Below, one piece after another: positions 11,561-20,513 of a stretch of DNA of 59,929 nucleotides. The first letter of the stretch is position 1. Each line of letters begins with the position of its first letter. Source of the DNA: Acidimicrobiia bacterium (lineage in GTDB: Bacteria; Actinomycetota; Acidimicrobiia; Acidimicrobiales; SZUA-35). A program made the position numbers and the translations under genes. Below the pieces are notes generated by a model. It was not told the DNA's origin, made no database searches, and saw only the letters and a list, made by a program, of their open reading frames with translations. The stretch spans positions 1 to 59,929 of the forward strand of contig JAOTVU010000005.1 of the NCBI GenBank assembly GCA_029863385.1, given 5' to 3'.

Positions 11561-13315
11561 TTACAGCTCCAGCACCAGGCGCTCGGTCTCGGCTCGCGAC
11601 ACACAGACGGCGATCCGATCCTGGGTGGCCTTCTGTGTTTCCGACAGGTAGACGTCCTGGTGGTCGGCCCGCCCGTCGAGCAACGGCACCACACAGGTTC
11701 CGCACGCCCCCTGCTCACACGACGCCTCGACGGCCACCCCGTTGGCCCGCAGCACGTCGAGGATCGTCACACCGGCCGGCACGGCGAGGGTGCGGGCCGA
11801 GCGGCTCAGCGCGATCTCGAATGTGGAGTCGAGAGCGATCTCGTTGGGATTCTGGAAGTACTCGAAGTGCACGGTGTCGTCGGGCCAGCCGGCCGACTCG
11901 GCGACGGACCGGACGGCGTCGAGCATGGGACCCGGGCCGCAGGCGTAGACCTGACGGCCGAAGCCGGGCTCGGCCAGCAGCGAGGCCAGGACTTCGCCGG
12001 TGGCACTCGGGTCGAGGCCCTGGTGGACGACGGCCCGGGAGCCGAGCGTTTCGATCAGCTCGGCGAAGGCCACGTGATCCGGACCTCGAACGAAGTAGTG
12101 GAGCTCGAAACCGGCTCCCATCGAGGCGAGCGCCTGGGCCATGGCCAGCAGTGGGGTGATGCCTATGCCGCCCGCCACGAGGAGGGTGTGGTCGGCATCA
12201 CGGCGGAGCGGGAAGGTGTTACGGGGGCGGGAGATCGACAGGCGATCGCCGACGTCGACCGAATCGTGCATCGCAGCCGAGCCGCCCCGCGACTCGGGCT
12301 CCCGCTTCACACCGATCCGGTAGACGGTGTCGCCGGGGCCGTTGGTCAGCGAATACGGCCGCAGCAGTCCCTCGGTCATGTGGACGTCGATGTGAGCCCC
12401 GGGCTGGGGGGCCGGCAACGCCCGGGTGCCGTCGATCGGAGCGAACTCGAAGGCCATGATGCCTTCGGCCGTCTCCCATTTGGACGCCACCTCGACTTCG
12501 AGCAGATCAGTCGACACCGTGGGCCCTTGGGCCACAACCTGACCGTAGCCCGCAACCGGGCCGGCGGATCGGTCGTCGCCGCCGTCGTCACCGCGGTCCA
12601 CAGGCGACCCCACACCGGACGCCGATTCAGACTCACGACGGCGGGCGAAGGCCGCCAACACCTCGGCGGCCACATCCAACCTCGAGACGTCGATCCCGGT
12701 CACCGGAGCGCCGACCGCGACGGGACGGACGATGGTAACGGCGGGATCCACCGGCTGCAGCACGACTTCGACGTCGACTCCAGCCGCATCGGACAACTTC
12801 ATACGCAGGTCATCGAGTTGGGCGGCGATCGTGCCGCCTCCGACGTTCACCGTCATCGCCCACAACGGCAGCGCGTCCACCTCGCCGAGAGTGAGCGGGA
12901 ACGGCTCGGCCGACGCTCCGAGGGCTCCCGAGCCCCGCGCCCCGTCGAGGGTGGTCCAAACCAGACCGGCCTGCTCGTGAACGGGCAGGACGGCGGTGCA
13001 CATCGATTGGGCCGGCGCGTTGTCGGGGTGGGCCGGGATGTAGGTGCAGCTCCCGGCAACCGACGCGTAGCGCCAACCGTGGTATCGGCACACCAGTTCG
13101 GCCCCGGTGTTGGTGCCGAGCGAGAGCCGAACCCCCCGGTGGAGGCAGCGATCAGGCCAGACGTTGACGGTGCCGTTTTCGTCTCGCCAGATCACCAGGT
13201 CGGATCCCCACAGCCGCCCGGCCACCACATGTCCGGCCACCGCGTCGTCGGACGCGGCAACGGGGTACCACCCCCGGTTCTTGGTGTGATCGACGGCGGG
13301 CAGTGCCACCGTCAC
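11561..13315 (-). CDS. Rieske domain fused to FMN/NAD(P)H/[2Fe-2S] reductase (phthalate dioxygenase reductase type)
   Basis: 584 residues. Residues 10-120 are a complete oxygenase-type Rieske domain with ligands C57-x-H59 (CLHRG) and C76-x2-H79 (CRYHGW). After a poorly conserved segment of about 150 residues, residues about 270-490 form a ferredoxin-reductase fold with the flavin motif RPYSLTNGP, a nucleotide loop GGIGITPLLAMA and the YACGPGPML motif. The C-terminus is a plant-type ferredoxin, with cluster cysteines 533, 538, 541 and 571 (CEQGACGTC ... AVCVSR). Reductases of this class normally have no Rieske domain. Here it replaces the one missing from the adjacent oxygenase. The GTG start at 13315 overlaps the oxygenase stop by four bases, so the pair is coupled. 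Confidence 0.92.
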   Translation of the reverse strand: MTVALPAVDHTKNRGWYPVAASDDAVAGHVVAGRLWGSDLVIWRDENGTVNVWPDRCLHRGVRLSLGTNTGAELVCRYHGWRYASVAGSCTYIPAHPDNAPAQSMCTAVLPVHEQAGLVWTTLDGARGSGALGASAEPFPLTLGEVDALPLWAMTVNVGGGTIAAQLDDLRMKLSDAAGVDVEVVLQPVDPAVTIVRPVAVGAPVTGIDVSRLDVAAEVLAAFARRRESESASGVGSPVDRGDDGGDDRSAGPVAGYGQVVAQGPTVSTDLLEVEVASKWETAEGIMAFEFAPIDGTRALPAPQPGAHIDVHMTEGLLRPYSLTNGPGDTVYRIGVKREPESRGGSAAMHDSVDVGDRLSISRPRNTFPLRRDADHTLLVAGGIGITPLLAMAQALASMGAGFELHYFVRGPDHVAFAELIETLGSRAVVHQGLDPSATGEVLASLLAEPGFGRQVYACGPGPMLDAVRSVAESAGWPDDTVHFEYFQNPNEIALDSTFEIALSRSARTLAVPAGVTILDVLRANGVAVEASCEQGACGTCVVPLLDGRADHQDVYLSETQKATQDRIAVCVSRAETERLVLEL

Positions 13316-14202
13316 CCCGCCACCAGCGATTCATCGGAGCGAATGACCCCGAACTGCAGACCGAGTTCGGTGAGGTGGCGGCGGTAGGCGATCGACGACT
13401 TGTCGGCCCGGATCGGGGTCTCAGCCCTCGGGTCGAGCGGGAGCCTCTTCGGCAGCTGGTTCTCGAGGATCGACTTGTCCTGGCCGAAGATCAGCTGCTG
13501 GAAGTGACGCATGCCGCTGTCGGTGTTGACCGAGTCGACCATGCACAGGAAGTTGTGGGCCCGGCTCGTCTCCTCGTCGACCGGGTGGAGGAACAGGGCG
13601 ATGACGTCGCTGCGGGTCGGGTCCTCGGCACACGACTTGTAGAGGATCGCCACGTACGGATGGGGCACCCGATAGGTGTATTCGGTCAGCTGACCCTCGG
13701 TGGCGTTGGCCGCCGCCTTGGGCTGGTAGAAGATGCACTCGGTGGCCCAGATCTCGCCGCCGGCATCGGTGCCGACCTGGTAGTCACGAACCTCGGTGTG
13801 TGGTTCGGCACCGAGCAGGTCGGTGTGGACGTACGGAAAGTGGCCCATGTCGAGGAAGTTCTCGACGCAGCGGGGCGCGGAAGTGGCCACCTGTAGGGTG
13901 CCGGCGTTCAGGATGCGACGATCGGGTTCGTCGAACTCGGGGATTTCGAACAGCGGTGCCGGATCGCCGAGGCTGGTCCACACGTAGCCGTAACGTTCGA
14001 TCACCGGCAGATCCTGCGCCCCGGATCGGGCCGAGAATGCTCCCTGTGGCTCGGCCGTCAACTCGATCGGCACGCCGAGCAGGCGGGTGGCGTAACGGCG
14101 GCCGGGTTCCAGTTCGGGGGTGGCCACGATCGCATGCCAGAGGTTGCGGGCGACGGGATCGCCCACCGAGCGTCGAGTGGCGTCGTCAGATCGGCTGTTC
14201 AT
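13312..14202 (-). CDS. Rieske-type oxygenase catalytic subunit lacking its own Rieske cluster
   Basis: 296 residues. The mononuclear iron site of ring-hydroxylating oxygenases is clear: ENFLDMGHFPYVH at 114-126, supplying Asn115, bridging Asp118 and ligands His121 and His126. The N-terminal scaffold is recognisable (NLWHAIVATPELEPGRRY ... LLGVPIELT) and so is its last strand (LPVIERYGYVWTSLG). But the segment between, where the CxH and CxxH cluster ligands belong, is reduced to about 15 residues without Cys or His. The usual length is 330-450, so the shortening fits loss of the cluster-bearing lobe. Electrons must come from another protein, and the next gene carries exactly that domain. The ATG at 14202 is the first gene of a three-gene operon. 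Confidence 0.88.
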   Translation of the reverse strand: MNSRSDDATRRSVGDPVARNLWHAIVATPELEPGRRYATRLLGVPIELTAEPQGAFSARSGAQDLPVIERYGYVWTSLGDPAPLFEIPEFDEPDRRILNAGTLQVATSAPRCVENFLDMGHFPYVHTDLLGAEPHTEVRDYQVGTDAGGEIWATECIFYQPKAAANATEGQLTEYTYRVPHPYVAILYKSCAEDPTRSDVIALFLHPVDEETSRAHNFLCMVDSVNTDSGMRHFQQLIFGQDKSILENQLPKRLPLDPRAETPIRADKSSIAYRRHLTELGLQFGVIRSDESLVAG

Positions 14203-14225
14203 GCAGGGTCATCACCGGGGACGTG

Positions 14226-14258
14226 TTCACGAGAGTTGACAACTTCACGAGAGTTAAC
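14226..14258. promoter_or_regulatory. Direct-repeat operator between oxygenase operon and ABC importer
   Basis: TTCACGAGAGTTGAC (14226-14240) and TTCACGAGAGTTAAC (14244-14258) are two 15-base direct repeats differing at one base, with an 18-base period. AGTTG-A-CAACT at 14234-14244 is also an odd palindrome across the first copy. They lie 24-56 bases upstream of the oxygenase ATG and about 180 bases before the importer lipoprotein, a good place for a regulator controlling one or both transcription units. No cognate regulator gene is adjacent. Confidence 0.6.
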
Positions 14259-14439
14259 AGGGGCGGCCGTCCGCCGGCACGTGTTGACAAGTACCATTGG
14301 GCGGTCGGAGTTGTGGAGGCTGACGCCATCTTATGCTCTGTACGCACAAAGGAAGAAGACCAGTCTTCGGGGTCGAACCGGCACCCGAAACCATCCGGTT
14401 CGAGCGGGCTCCAATCGGATGAAGAACAGGGAGAGATCA

Positions 14440-15465
14440 ATGCTTCAGTCGATCAAGCGACTTCTGGTGCTGCTCACGGCGTTGGCCGTGCTGGCCACGG
14501 CCTGCGGATCGGATTCCGAGGAGGAATCAACCGAGGGAGGTGAGGGCGACGCCGTGTCGATCGCCCTGGTTCTTCCCGGCGAGATCAACGACCTGTCGTG
14601 GAATCAGCAGATGTACGAGGGCGCCACCGCGCTGATGGATGAGGGCCTCGTTTCCGAGGTGCTCTACACCGAACTCGTACCTGAGGGCGACTCGGAGCGG
14701 GCCATCCGGGGCTACGCCGAGGACGGGATCGATCTCGTGGTGGCCCACTCGTTCGGCTACGGCGACACCGCCAAGGCCGTCTCGGCCGACTTCCCCGACA
14801 CGGCCTTCGCCTGGGGTGGCGGCATCAACGCCTCCGAGGGCAACGTGGCCGACTACGCCCAGCCGTTCCACGAGGCCTACTACCTGATGGGCATCCTGGC
14901 CGGTGGCGCCAGCGAGACCGGCGTACTCGGCGGGGCCGGCGGCTTCGACATTCCCGCCTGTCACTCCCTGATCGAGGCGTTCTATCTGGGCGCCCAGGAA
15001 GTACAACCCGACGCCTCCGGTATCACCACCTACGTCGGCGACTGGATCGACGTGGCCAAGGCCAAGGAGGCCGCCGTTGCCGCCGCCGATCAGGGAGCCG
15101 ACGTGTTCGGCGCCTGCGGCGAAGGTCCGGTGCTCGGCCAGATCGAGCTGGCCCAGGAGCGTGGTCTGCTGGCCACCGGCTATGTGGGCGACATGAGCAG
15201 CCTCGCTCCCGACCACATCCTGGCCTCCATGGTGTGGCAGACCGATGAGCTTCTGGGCCAGATGGTGGCCGACATCCAGGCCGGCACATTCGCCGAGGGC
15301 GGCACCGCCGACTACTACCAGGTCGGTGTGGCCGACGACGGGCTGGTCGTGGCCATCAACGACGGCCTGTCCGACCGGATCTCCGAGGAGGCCATGACCC
15401 TCTACGAGGAGCGCCTGGCCGAGATCAAGGCCGGTGACTTCACCGTGCCCTTCATTCCCGAGTAG
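14440..15465 (+). CDS. BMP-family ABC transporter substrate-binding lipoprotein
   Basis: 341 residues. The N-terminus KRLLVLLTALAVLATACGSD is a lipoprotein signal ending in a lipobox-like ATAC, followed by an acidic linker. The mature part starts VSIALVLPGEINDLSWNQQ, the standard opening of BMP (PnrA/Med) proteins, which bind nucleosides or related ligands. DLVVAHSFGYGDTAKAVSADFP and the AFAWGGGIN strand follow the family pattern. The start is the ATG at 14440, with GGGAGAG 4-5 bases upstream. It is the first gene of a four-gene importer operon. Divergent promoter proximity to the oxygenase operon suggests, but does not prove, that it imports that operon's substrate. Confidence 0.92.
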   Translation: MLQSIKRLLVLLTALAVLATACGSDSEEESTEGGEGDAVSIALVLPGEINDLSWNQQMYEGATALMDEGLVSEVLYTELVPEGDSERAIRGYAEDGIDLVVAHSFGYGDTAKAVSADFPDTAFAWGGGINASEGNVADYAQPFHEAYYLMGILAGGASETGVLGGAGGFDIPACHSLIEAFYLGAQEVQPDASGITTYVGDWIDVAKAKEAAVAAADQGADVFGACGEGPVLGQIELAQERGLLATGYVGDMSSLAPDHILASMVWQTDELLGQMVADIQAGTFAEGGTADYYQVGVADDGLVVAINDGLSDRISEEAMTLYEERLAEIKAGDFTVPFIPE

Positions 15466-15520
15466 CTCGGGAGTCGTCACCAACACCCGCACCCGCACCG
15501 AGCCGATCGAACCGCATCCC

Positions 15521-17098
15521 GTGACCCGAACCAGCGACGAAACGTCCGATCACGCGGCCGAGGGCGACGCCCCGATCATCAGCGTCGAGAACGTCTCCCG
15601 TTGGTTCGGGGATGTGGCCGCGCTGGACGGTGTCAGCCTCGATGTCCGTCGAGGTGAGGTGCTCGCCGTCCTCGGCGAGAACGGAGCCGGCAAAACCACA
15701 CTGATGCGCATCCTCGGTGGACTCGATTCACCGAACGGCGGGCGGGTCCTGTTGCGAGGTCGCCCGTATGCGCCCCGATCGCCGAAGGACGCCGTGCACG
15801 CCGGCATCGCCCTGGTGCATCAGCACTTCGCGCTGGTTCCGACGATGACCGCGGCCGAGAACATCCTGTTGTTCCGGTCCGACCCTGAGCGCCGCTGCTC
15901 GCGGGCCGAAGCCGCCCGACAACTTGCCGCCGAGGCCGCCGAACTCGGTTTCACGATCGACCCGACTGCGGTTGTCGGCGAGCTTTCGGTCGGCGAGCAG
16001 CAGCGTCTCGAACTGCTCCGGGCACTCGACGCCGCCCCCGAGGTGTTACTCCTCGACGAGCCCACCGCCGTGCTGACCGACGACGAAGCGACTGCCCTCC
16101 TCGACGTCGTACGGCGTCTGGCGATCGAGCAGAACAAGGCGGTGATCCTGATCACCCACCGGCTACGGGAGGTCACCGCCGCCGCCGACCGGGTGGTGGT
16201 ACTCCGCACCGGGAAGGTCGTCAGCCCGGAAGCGGCGGTGGGCGATCGCAGCCCGGCCGACCTGGCGGCCGAGATGGTCGGCTCCGAGGTGGCGTCGATC
16301 CATCGCGACGATCCAACGCCGGGCGACGTGGTGCTCGACGTTCGCAACCTGAGCGTCGGCAAGGTCCGCAACGCGTCGATCGAGGTGCGGCGGGGGGAGC
16401 TGGTTGGTGTGGCCGGCGTCGACGGCAACGGCCAGGTCGAACTGGAACTCGCCATCTGCGGCCTGCTCGAAGCCGAGGAGGGCACCGTGACCCTCGAGGG
16501 CGCGAGCCTGATCGGCGTTCACCCCCGGCGGCGGATTCGGATGGGGGTGGCCTACCTTCCGTCCGATCGCTACGCCCGGGCGCTCATCGGCCCGATGACG
16601 TGCGAGGAGAACCTGCGTCTCGGTCGAACGCAGTGGCGGCTGACTCCCGATCCCGAGGGCGCCTCGACGCTGCTGACGAAATGGACGGTCAAGGGCGAGC
16701 GAAGCCACCCCGCCGGGTCCCTGTCGGGCGGGAACGCCCAGAAGCTGGTAGCGGCCAGGGAGTTCGGTCAGGACACGAAACTCCTGGTGGCCTGCCAGCC
16801 GACCCGGGGTCTCGACCCGGGAGCGGCCAGCATGGTGCGGCAGGCGTCGATCGACTTCGCCCGTGACGGAGGCGCCGTGTTGTTCGTGTCGGCCGATCTC
16901 GATGAGATCCTGGAAACCGCCGACCGTCTCTACGTCGCCTCCGACGGGCACTTCCACGGACCGTTCAACCGGCCGTTCGACCGTGCCCGCATCGGGCGCA
17001 TCATGGCCGGGGTCGACGGGCCGTCGACCGCGGGTGTCGCCGGGGAGGGCGTGCAAACGGCTGTCGCCGACCAGTCGACCGGAGGTGAGGCACATTGA
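15521..17098 (+). CDS. BMP/ribose-type ABC transporter double ATPase
   Basis: About 525 residues with two ATPase cassettes in tandem, as in RbsA/YufO-type importers. The first has Walker A GENGAGKTT, ABC signature LSVGEQQRLE and Walker B VLLLDEPTAVL. The second is degenerate, as usual for this family: its P-loop position reads VDGNGQ without Lys-Thr, while the signature LSGGNAQKLV is intact and LLVACQPTRGLD replaces Walker B. The start is uncertain. I prefer the GTG at 15521, giving MTRTSDETSD before IISVENVSRWFGDVAALDG; an earlier in-frame GTG (15434) would overlap the lipoprotein gene. Its end overlaps the first permease gene. Confidence 0.9.
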   Translation: MTRTSDETSDHAAEGDAPIISVENVSRWFGDVAALDGVSLDVRRGEVLAVLGENGAGKTTLMRILGGLDSPNGGRVLLRGRPYAPRSPKDAVHAGIALVHQHFALVPTMTAAENILLFRSDPERRCSRAEAARQLAAEAAELGFTIDPTAVVGELSVGEQQRLELLRALDAAPEVLLLDEPTAVLTDDEATALLDVVRRLAIEQNKAVILITHRLREVTAAADRVVVLRTGKVVSPEAAVGDRSPADLAAEMVGSEVASIHRDDPTPGDVVLDVRNLSVGKVRNASIEVRRGELVGVAGVDGNGQVELELAICGLLEAEEGTVTLEGASLIGVHPRRRIRMGVAYLPSDRYARALIGPMTCEENLRLGRTQWRLTPDPEGASTLLTKWTVKGERSHPAGSLSGGNAQKLVAAREFGQDTKLLVACQPTRGLDPGAASMVRQASIDFARDGGAVLFVSADLDEILETADRLYVASDGHFHGPFNRPFDRARIGRIMAGVDGPSTAGVAGEGVQTAVADQSTGGEAH

Positions 17099-18174
17099 CC
17101 GCTGCCGCCGTCGGGGCCGGAGCCCGGGCGCGCCAGGCCGTGTCCGCCGGTGCCCTGACCACGGCCGTTGCCATCCTCGTGGCGCTGATCATCGGCGCGC
17201 TGCTGATCCTGTGGTCGGGCGGCGACCCGCTCGAGGTCTACCGGCTGACGGTCACCGAGTCGATCTTCGCCCGAACCGGCTGGCGTGACACGCTGACCCA
17301 GGCCACACCGCTGATCCTGATCGGGCTCGGGCTCGCCATCGGCTTCCGGGCCGGGGTCTGGAACATCGGCGCCGAGGGGCAGATGGTGCTCGGCGCCCTG
17401 GCCTCGATCGCCGTGCTGGGAACCAGCTCGCTTCCCCCGGTCATCGCCGTCCCCCTTGGCCTGCTGCTCGGTGCGCTGGGGGGCATGGTTTGGGCCGCGT
17501 TGGCGGGCATCCTCCACACCCGGTTCGGTGTCAACACCGTCATCGCCACTCTTCTGCTGGTCTTTGTGGCCACCTCGCTCCTGGTCTGGGCCACCCGCAC
17601 CGTGCTCAAGGACCCCGACAGCCGCCTCCCCCAGTCACGGGTCATCGGCACCGGCGCCATCGGTGACCTGCCGTGGATCGACACCGGCTATGGGGTGCTC
17701 CTGGCGTTCGCCGCCGTGCCGCTGCTGCACTGGATCCTCAACTCCACCCGGTTCGGTTTCATCGTCCGGGCCCACGGCGACAACGCCACCGCCGTCTATG
17801 CCAACGAGGAGCGACGAACCCTCGTGCCGCTGGTGCTCCTCATGCTGGGCGGGGCCTTCGCCGGAATCGCCGGCTATGTGGTGCTGGCCTCCGATCAGAT
17901 GCGGGTGGCCTCGGGGACGGCGGCCGGCTTCGGATTCACCGCCATCATCGTCGCCATCCTCGGCCGAAACAAGCCCTACGGCGTGCTGGCAGCTGCCGTC
18001 GGTCTGGCTGCGCTGCTCGTCGGGGCCGAGGCGGCCCAGCGTCGGACCGGGGTTCCGGTCACCCTGATGCAGACCGTGCAGGGCCTGATCGTGGTCTGTG
18101 TGATCACCGCCCGGGCGCTGGTGGAACGTACCGGCCGCCTGGCCCGCCACGCTCGGGAGTCCGCCGATGGCTGA
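17095..18174 (+). CDS. BMP-type ABC transporter permease (first)
   Basis: 359 residues with about eight to ten membrane segments and the family block GFRAGVWNIGAEGQMVLGA near residue 85, characteristic of permeases of the branched-chain/ribose/BMP superfamily (YufP-like). The start is the TTG at 17095, inside ATTGA so that it overlaps the ATPase stop, with a strong GGAGGTGAGG ribosome site directly upstream. It forms the membrane channel together with the next permease. No unusual features. Confidence 0.9.
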   Translation: MTAAAVGAGARARQAVSAGALTTAVAILVALIIGALLILWSGGDPLEVYRLTVTESIFARTGWRDTLTQATPLILIGLGLAIGFRAGVWNIGAEGQMVLGALASIAVLGTSSLPPVIAVPLGLLLGALGGMVWAALAGILHTRFGVNTVIATLLLVFVATSLLVWATRTVLKDPDSRLPQSRVIGTGAIGDLPWIDTGYGVLLAFAAVPLLHWILNSTRFGFIVRAHGDNATAVYANEERRTLVPLVLLMLGGAFAGIAGYVVLASDQMRVASGTAAGFGFTAIIVAILGRNKPYGVLAAAVGLAALLVGAEAAQRRTGVPVTLMQTVQGLIVVCVITARALVERTGRLARHARESADG

Positions 18175-18227
18175 CACAGTCAGCGCTGCGGTGACCGCGG
18201 CCGCTCGTCGGGGCGGAGGTCGACGGC

Positions 18228-19172
18228 ATGGGTGAGCTGGCCGAGCTGGCGTTCTGGACGGCGATCCTGGCCTCGGGGGTTCGGCTCGCCCTGTCGGTGG
18301 CCATGGCCGCCATCGGGGAGATGATCACCGAACGGGCCGGCGTGCTCAACCTCGGCCTCGAGGGCACCATGATCATCGGCGCGTTCTTCGGCTTCGCCGC
18401 GGCCTGGCGGACGGGCTCGGTCCCGGTGGGCCTGGCAGCGGGGTTCGTGGCCGGGTGTGTGGTCGGTGGGGCGTTCGCCGCTCTTGTCGTCGGGTTACGG
18501 GTGGACCAGGTGGTGGCCGGTTTGTCGTTCACCCTGGTCGGGCTGGCCCTCACATCGTTCCTGAACACCGAGCTGTTCCGGGATCAGCCGATCCCGCCCC
18601 GCTCACCGCTACCCGAGCCGCTCGCCATCCCGGTACTCGAAGACCTGCCGCTTGTCGGCGAGGGGCTGTTCCGTCAGACCTGGGTTGCCTACGCCGCCGC
18701 CGCGCTGGTGGCGGCGCTGGCCGTGTGGTTGAAGCGCTCGTATCAGACGATCGTGCTCGACGCAGCCGGTGAGACCCCCGAGGCGGCCGATGCCGCCGGG
18801 CACTCGGTCAGCGGCGTCCGCTACCGGGCCACGATCGTCGGTTCCGGTCTGGCCGGACTGGGTGGGGCGCTGCTGGTCGTCGGACAGCTCGGCTTCTTCA
18901 ACTCGAACATCACCGCCGGCCGGGGCTGGATCGCGCTGGCGCTGGTGATCTTCGGCCGGTGGCGGCCGGGTTGGATCGTCGCCGGTGCCGTGTTCTTCGG
19001 CGCCCTCGACGCCCTCCAGTTCCGGTTCCAGAGCCTCGACTCCTCGGTGCCCTACGAGTTCTTCCTGGCCCTCCCGTATCTGGTCACGCTGGCGGCATTG
19101 GCCGTCGGCAGCCGCAGGGTCAACGCCCCCTCGGCCCTGGGCGTGCCCTACCTGCGCAGCACCGAAGCCTGA
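18228..19172 (+). CDS. BMP-type ABC transporter permease (second)
   Basis: 314 residues, hydrophobic throughout, with AAIGEMITERAGVLNLGLEGTM near residue 25, the second permease signature (YufQ-like), and GRGWIALALVIFGRWRP near the C-terminus. GGCGGAGGTCGACGGC precedes the ATG at 18228. It lies 53 bases after the first permease and completes the importer set of one lipoprotein, one double ATPase and two permeases. Confidence 0.92.
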   Translation: MGELAELAFWTAILASGVRLALSVAMAAIGEMITERAGVLNLGLEGTMIIGAFFGFAAAWRTGSVPVGLAAGFVAGCVVGGAFAALVVGLRVDQVVAGLSFTLVGLALTSFLNTELFRDQPIPPRSPLPEPLAIPVLEDLPLVGEGLFRQTWVAYAAAALVAALAVWLKRSYQTIVLDAAGETPEAADAAGHSVSGVRYRATIVGSGLAGLGGALLVVGQLGFFNSNITAGRGWIALALVIFGRWRPGWIVAGAVFFGALDALQFRFQSLDSSVPYEFFLALPYLVTLAALAVGSRRVNAPSALGVPYLRSTEA

Positions 19173-19272
19173 CCCCTCCCGGGGGACCTCAGGCCCTGGT
19201 ACGGCCGAGCACACCGGGCGTACGGTGAAGCCGAGGCCGGATCGAGCACCGGCCCGGACGGTGACACGAACC

Positions 19273-20508
19273 ATGGACGCTCGAGTGCAGCTCGACGGGA
19301 TCGGTGAGGAGAGCACAACCGGGCTGCGGCGAACGCTGACCTTGCCGTTGCTGGTGTTCTACGGGGTCGGCGTCACCGTCGGTGCGGGGATTTTCGCCCT
19401 TGTCGGTGAGATCCTGGCGATCGCCGAGGACCGGGCACCGCAGTCGTTCCTGTTGGCCGGTCTCATCGCCGCCATGACCGGTGTCTCCTACGCCCTTCTG
19501 GTCAGGGTGTACCCGAGAGCGGGCGGCGAGGCGATCTTCGTCCAGCACGGTCTCGGTCGGCGGTTCGGCCGGGCAACCGGCTACGGCGTGCTGGTAACGG
19601 GGATCGAGTCGAGTGCCGTCGTGGCGCTTGCCTTCGCTGGATATCTCCGCGAACTCGTCGACATCCCGACCTCGGTACTGGCGGTCGGCGTGGTTGTTGT
19701 CCTCGCCGGCCTGGCGACCTGGGGTGCCCGGGAGAGTGTCGTTGCCGCCGCCGCGATCACCCTGCTCGAGGTCGGCACGTTGGCGGTCATCCTCGTCGTC
19801 GGGTTGCCCGGCCTCGGCGACATCGAAACCTGGCAACGCAGCTGGAGCCCACCCACGTCGGCGACCGCCGGATCGGCGGTCCTGTCGGGAGCCATCGTCG
19901 CCTTCTTCGCCTTCATCGGCTTCGAGGACATCGAGAACATGGCCGAGGAAACAGTCGACCCGGTGCGGACCGCGCCGAGGGCCATCCTGTGGACACTCGG
20001 GATCACGGTCGTCTGCTACCTGGCGATCGCGCTGATCGCGGTTGCCGCCCCCGACCGAGCCGCTGTCGCCGAGTCGGACGCACCGCTGGCGCTGTTGTTC
20101 GAGCAGCTGACCGGCCGGTCGGGCGATGTCGTCTCGGCGATGGCGGCCGTGGCGATGATCAACGGGATCCTGGTGCAGATCATGATGGCGGCCAGGGTTC
20201 TCTTCGGGATGGGCCAGGAGGGGCTGGCTCCACGCTGGCTCGGTGTGGCCGGCCGGCGGCGGCAGACCCCGGTCCGAGCCACGGCTTTGGTCGCCTCGGC
20301 GGTGATCGTGCTCGCCCTGGGAGTGCCACTTCTCCGTCTGGCCGAGGTGACCAGCGTGGTCGTGCTCGCAGTGTTCGCCATGGTCAACCTCTCGCTGTTC
20401 CGACTGGGTGCCGTCCTCGACGATCATCTGGTTCGGCGCTGGCGGTGGCTCGGCCTCGTGGGTGCCGCCGTGTGTGTGGTGGTCGTGATCGCCGGCTGGC
20501 CGAGCTGA
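19273..20508 (+). CDS. APC-superfamily amino acid/polyamine permease
   Basis: About 411 residues with roughly twelve hydrophobic segments. TM1 carries the substrate-binding break GVGVTVGAGIFALVG typical of APC permeases, and TM6 reads GAIVAFFAFIGFEDIENMAEET, again a family landmark. The start is the ATG at 19273 (MDARVQLDG); the GTG four codons earlier is equally possible. It sits 100 bases after the importer operon. Immediately beyond its stop begins the broken remains of a regulator gene, so this 3' boundary may have been a rearrangement point. Confidence 0.9.
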   Translation: MDARVQLDGIGEESTTGLRRTLTLPLLVFYGVGVTVGAGIFALVGEILAIAEDRAPQSFLLAGLIAAMTGVSYALLVRVYPRAGGEAIFVQHGLGRRFGRATGYGVLVTGIESSAVVALAFAGYLRELVDIPTSVLAVGVVVVLAGLATWGARESVVAAAAITLLEVGTLAVILVVGLPGLGDIETWQRSWSPPTSATAGSAVLSGAIVAFFAFIGFEDIENMAEETVDPVRTAPRAILWTLGITVVCYLAIALIAVAAPDRAAVAESDAPLALLFEQLTGRSGDVVSAMAAVAMINGILVQIMMAARVLFGMGQEGLAPRWLGVAGRRRQTPVRATALVASAVIVLALGVPLLRLAEVTSVVVLAVFAMVNLSLFRLGAVLDDHLVRRWRWLGLVGAAVCVVVVIAGWPS

Positions 20509-20513
20509 TCCGC

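Noticed and set aside
14284..14337. TTGACA (14284) and TATGCT (14332) as a promoter for the BMP operon
   Set aside because: The two boxes are more than 40 bases apart; neither has a partner at 16-18 bases, so no promoter call is made.
19989..20513. Apparent 175-residue N-terminal extension of the broken regulator inside the permease gene
   Set aside because: It is an out-of-frame reading of the permease; regulator homology begins only at VSKEELLD near 20514.
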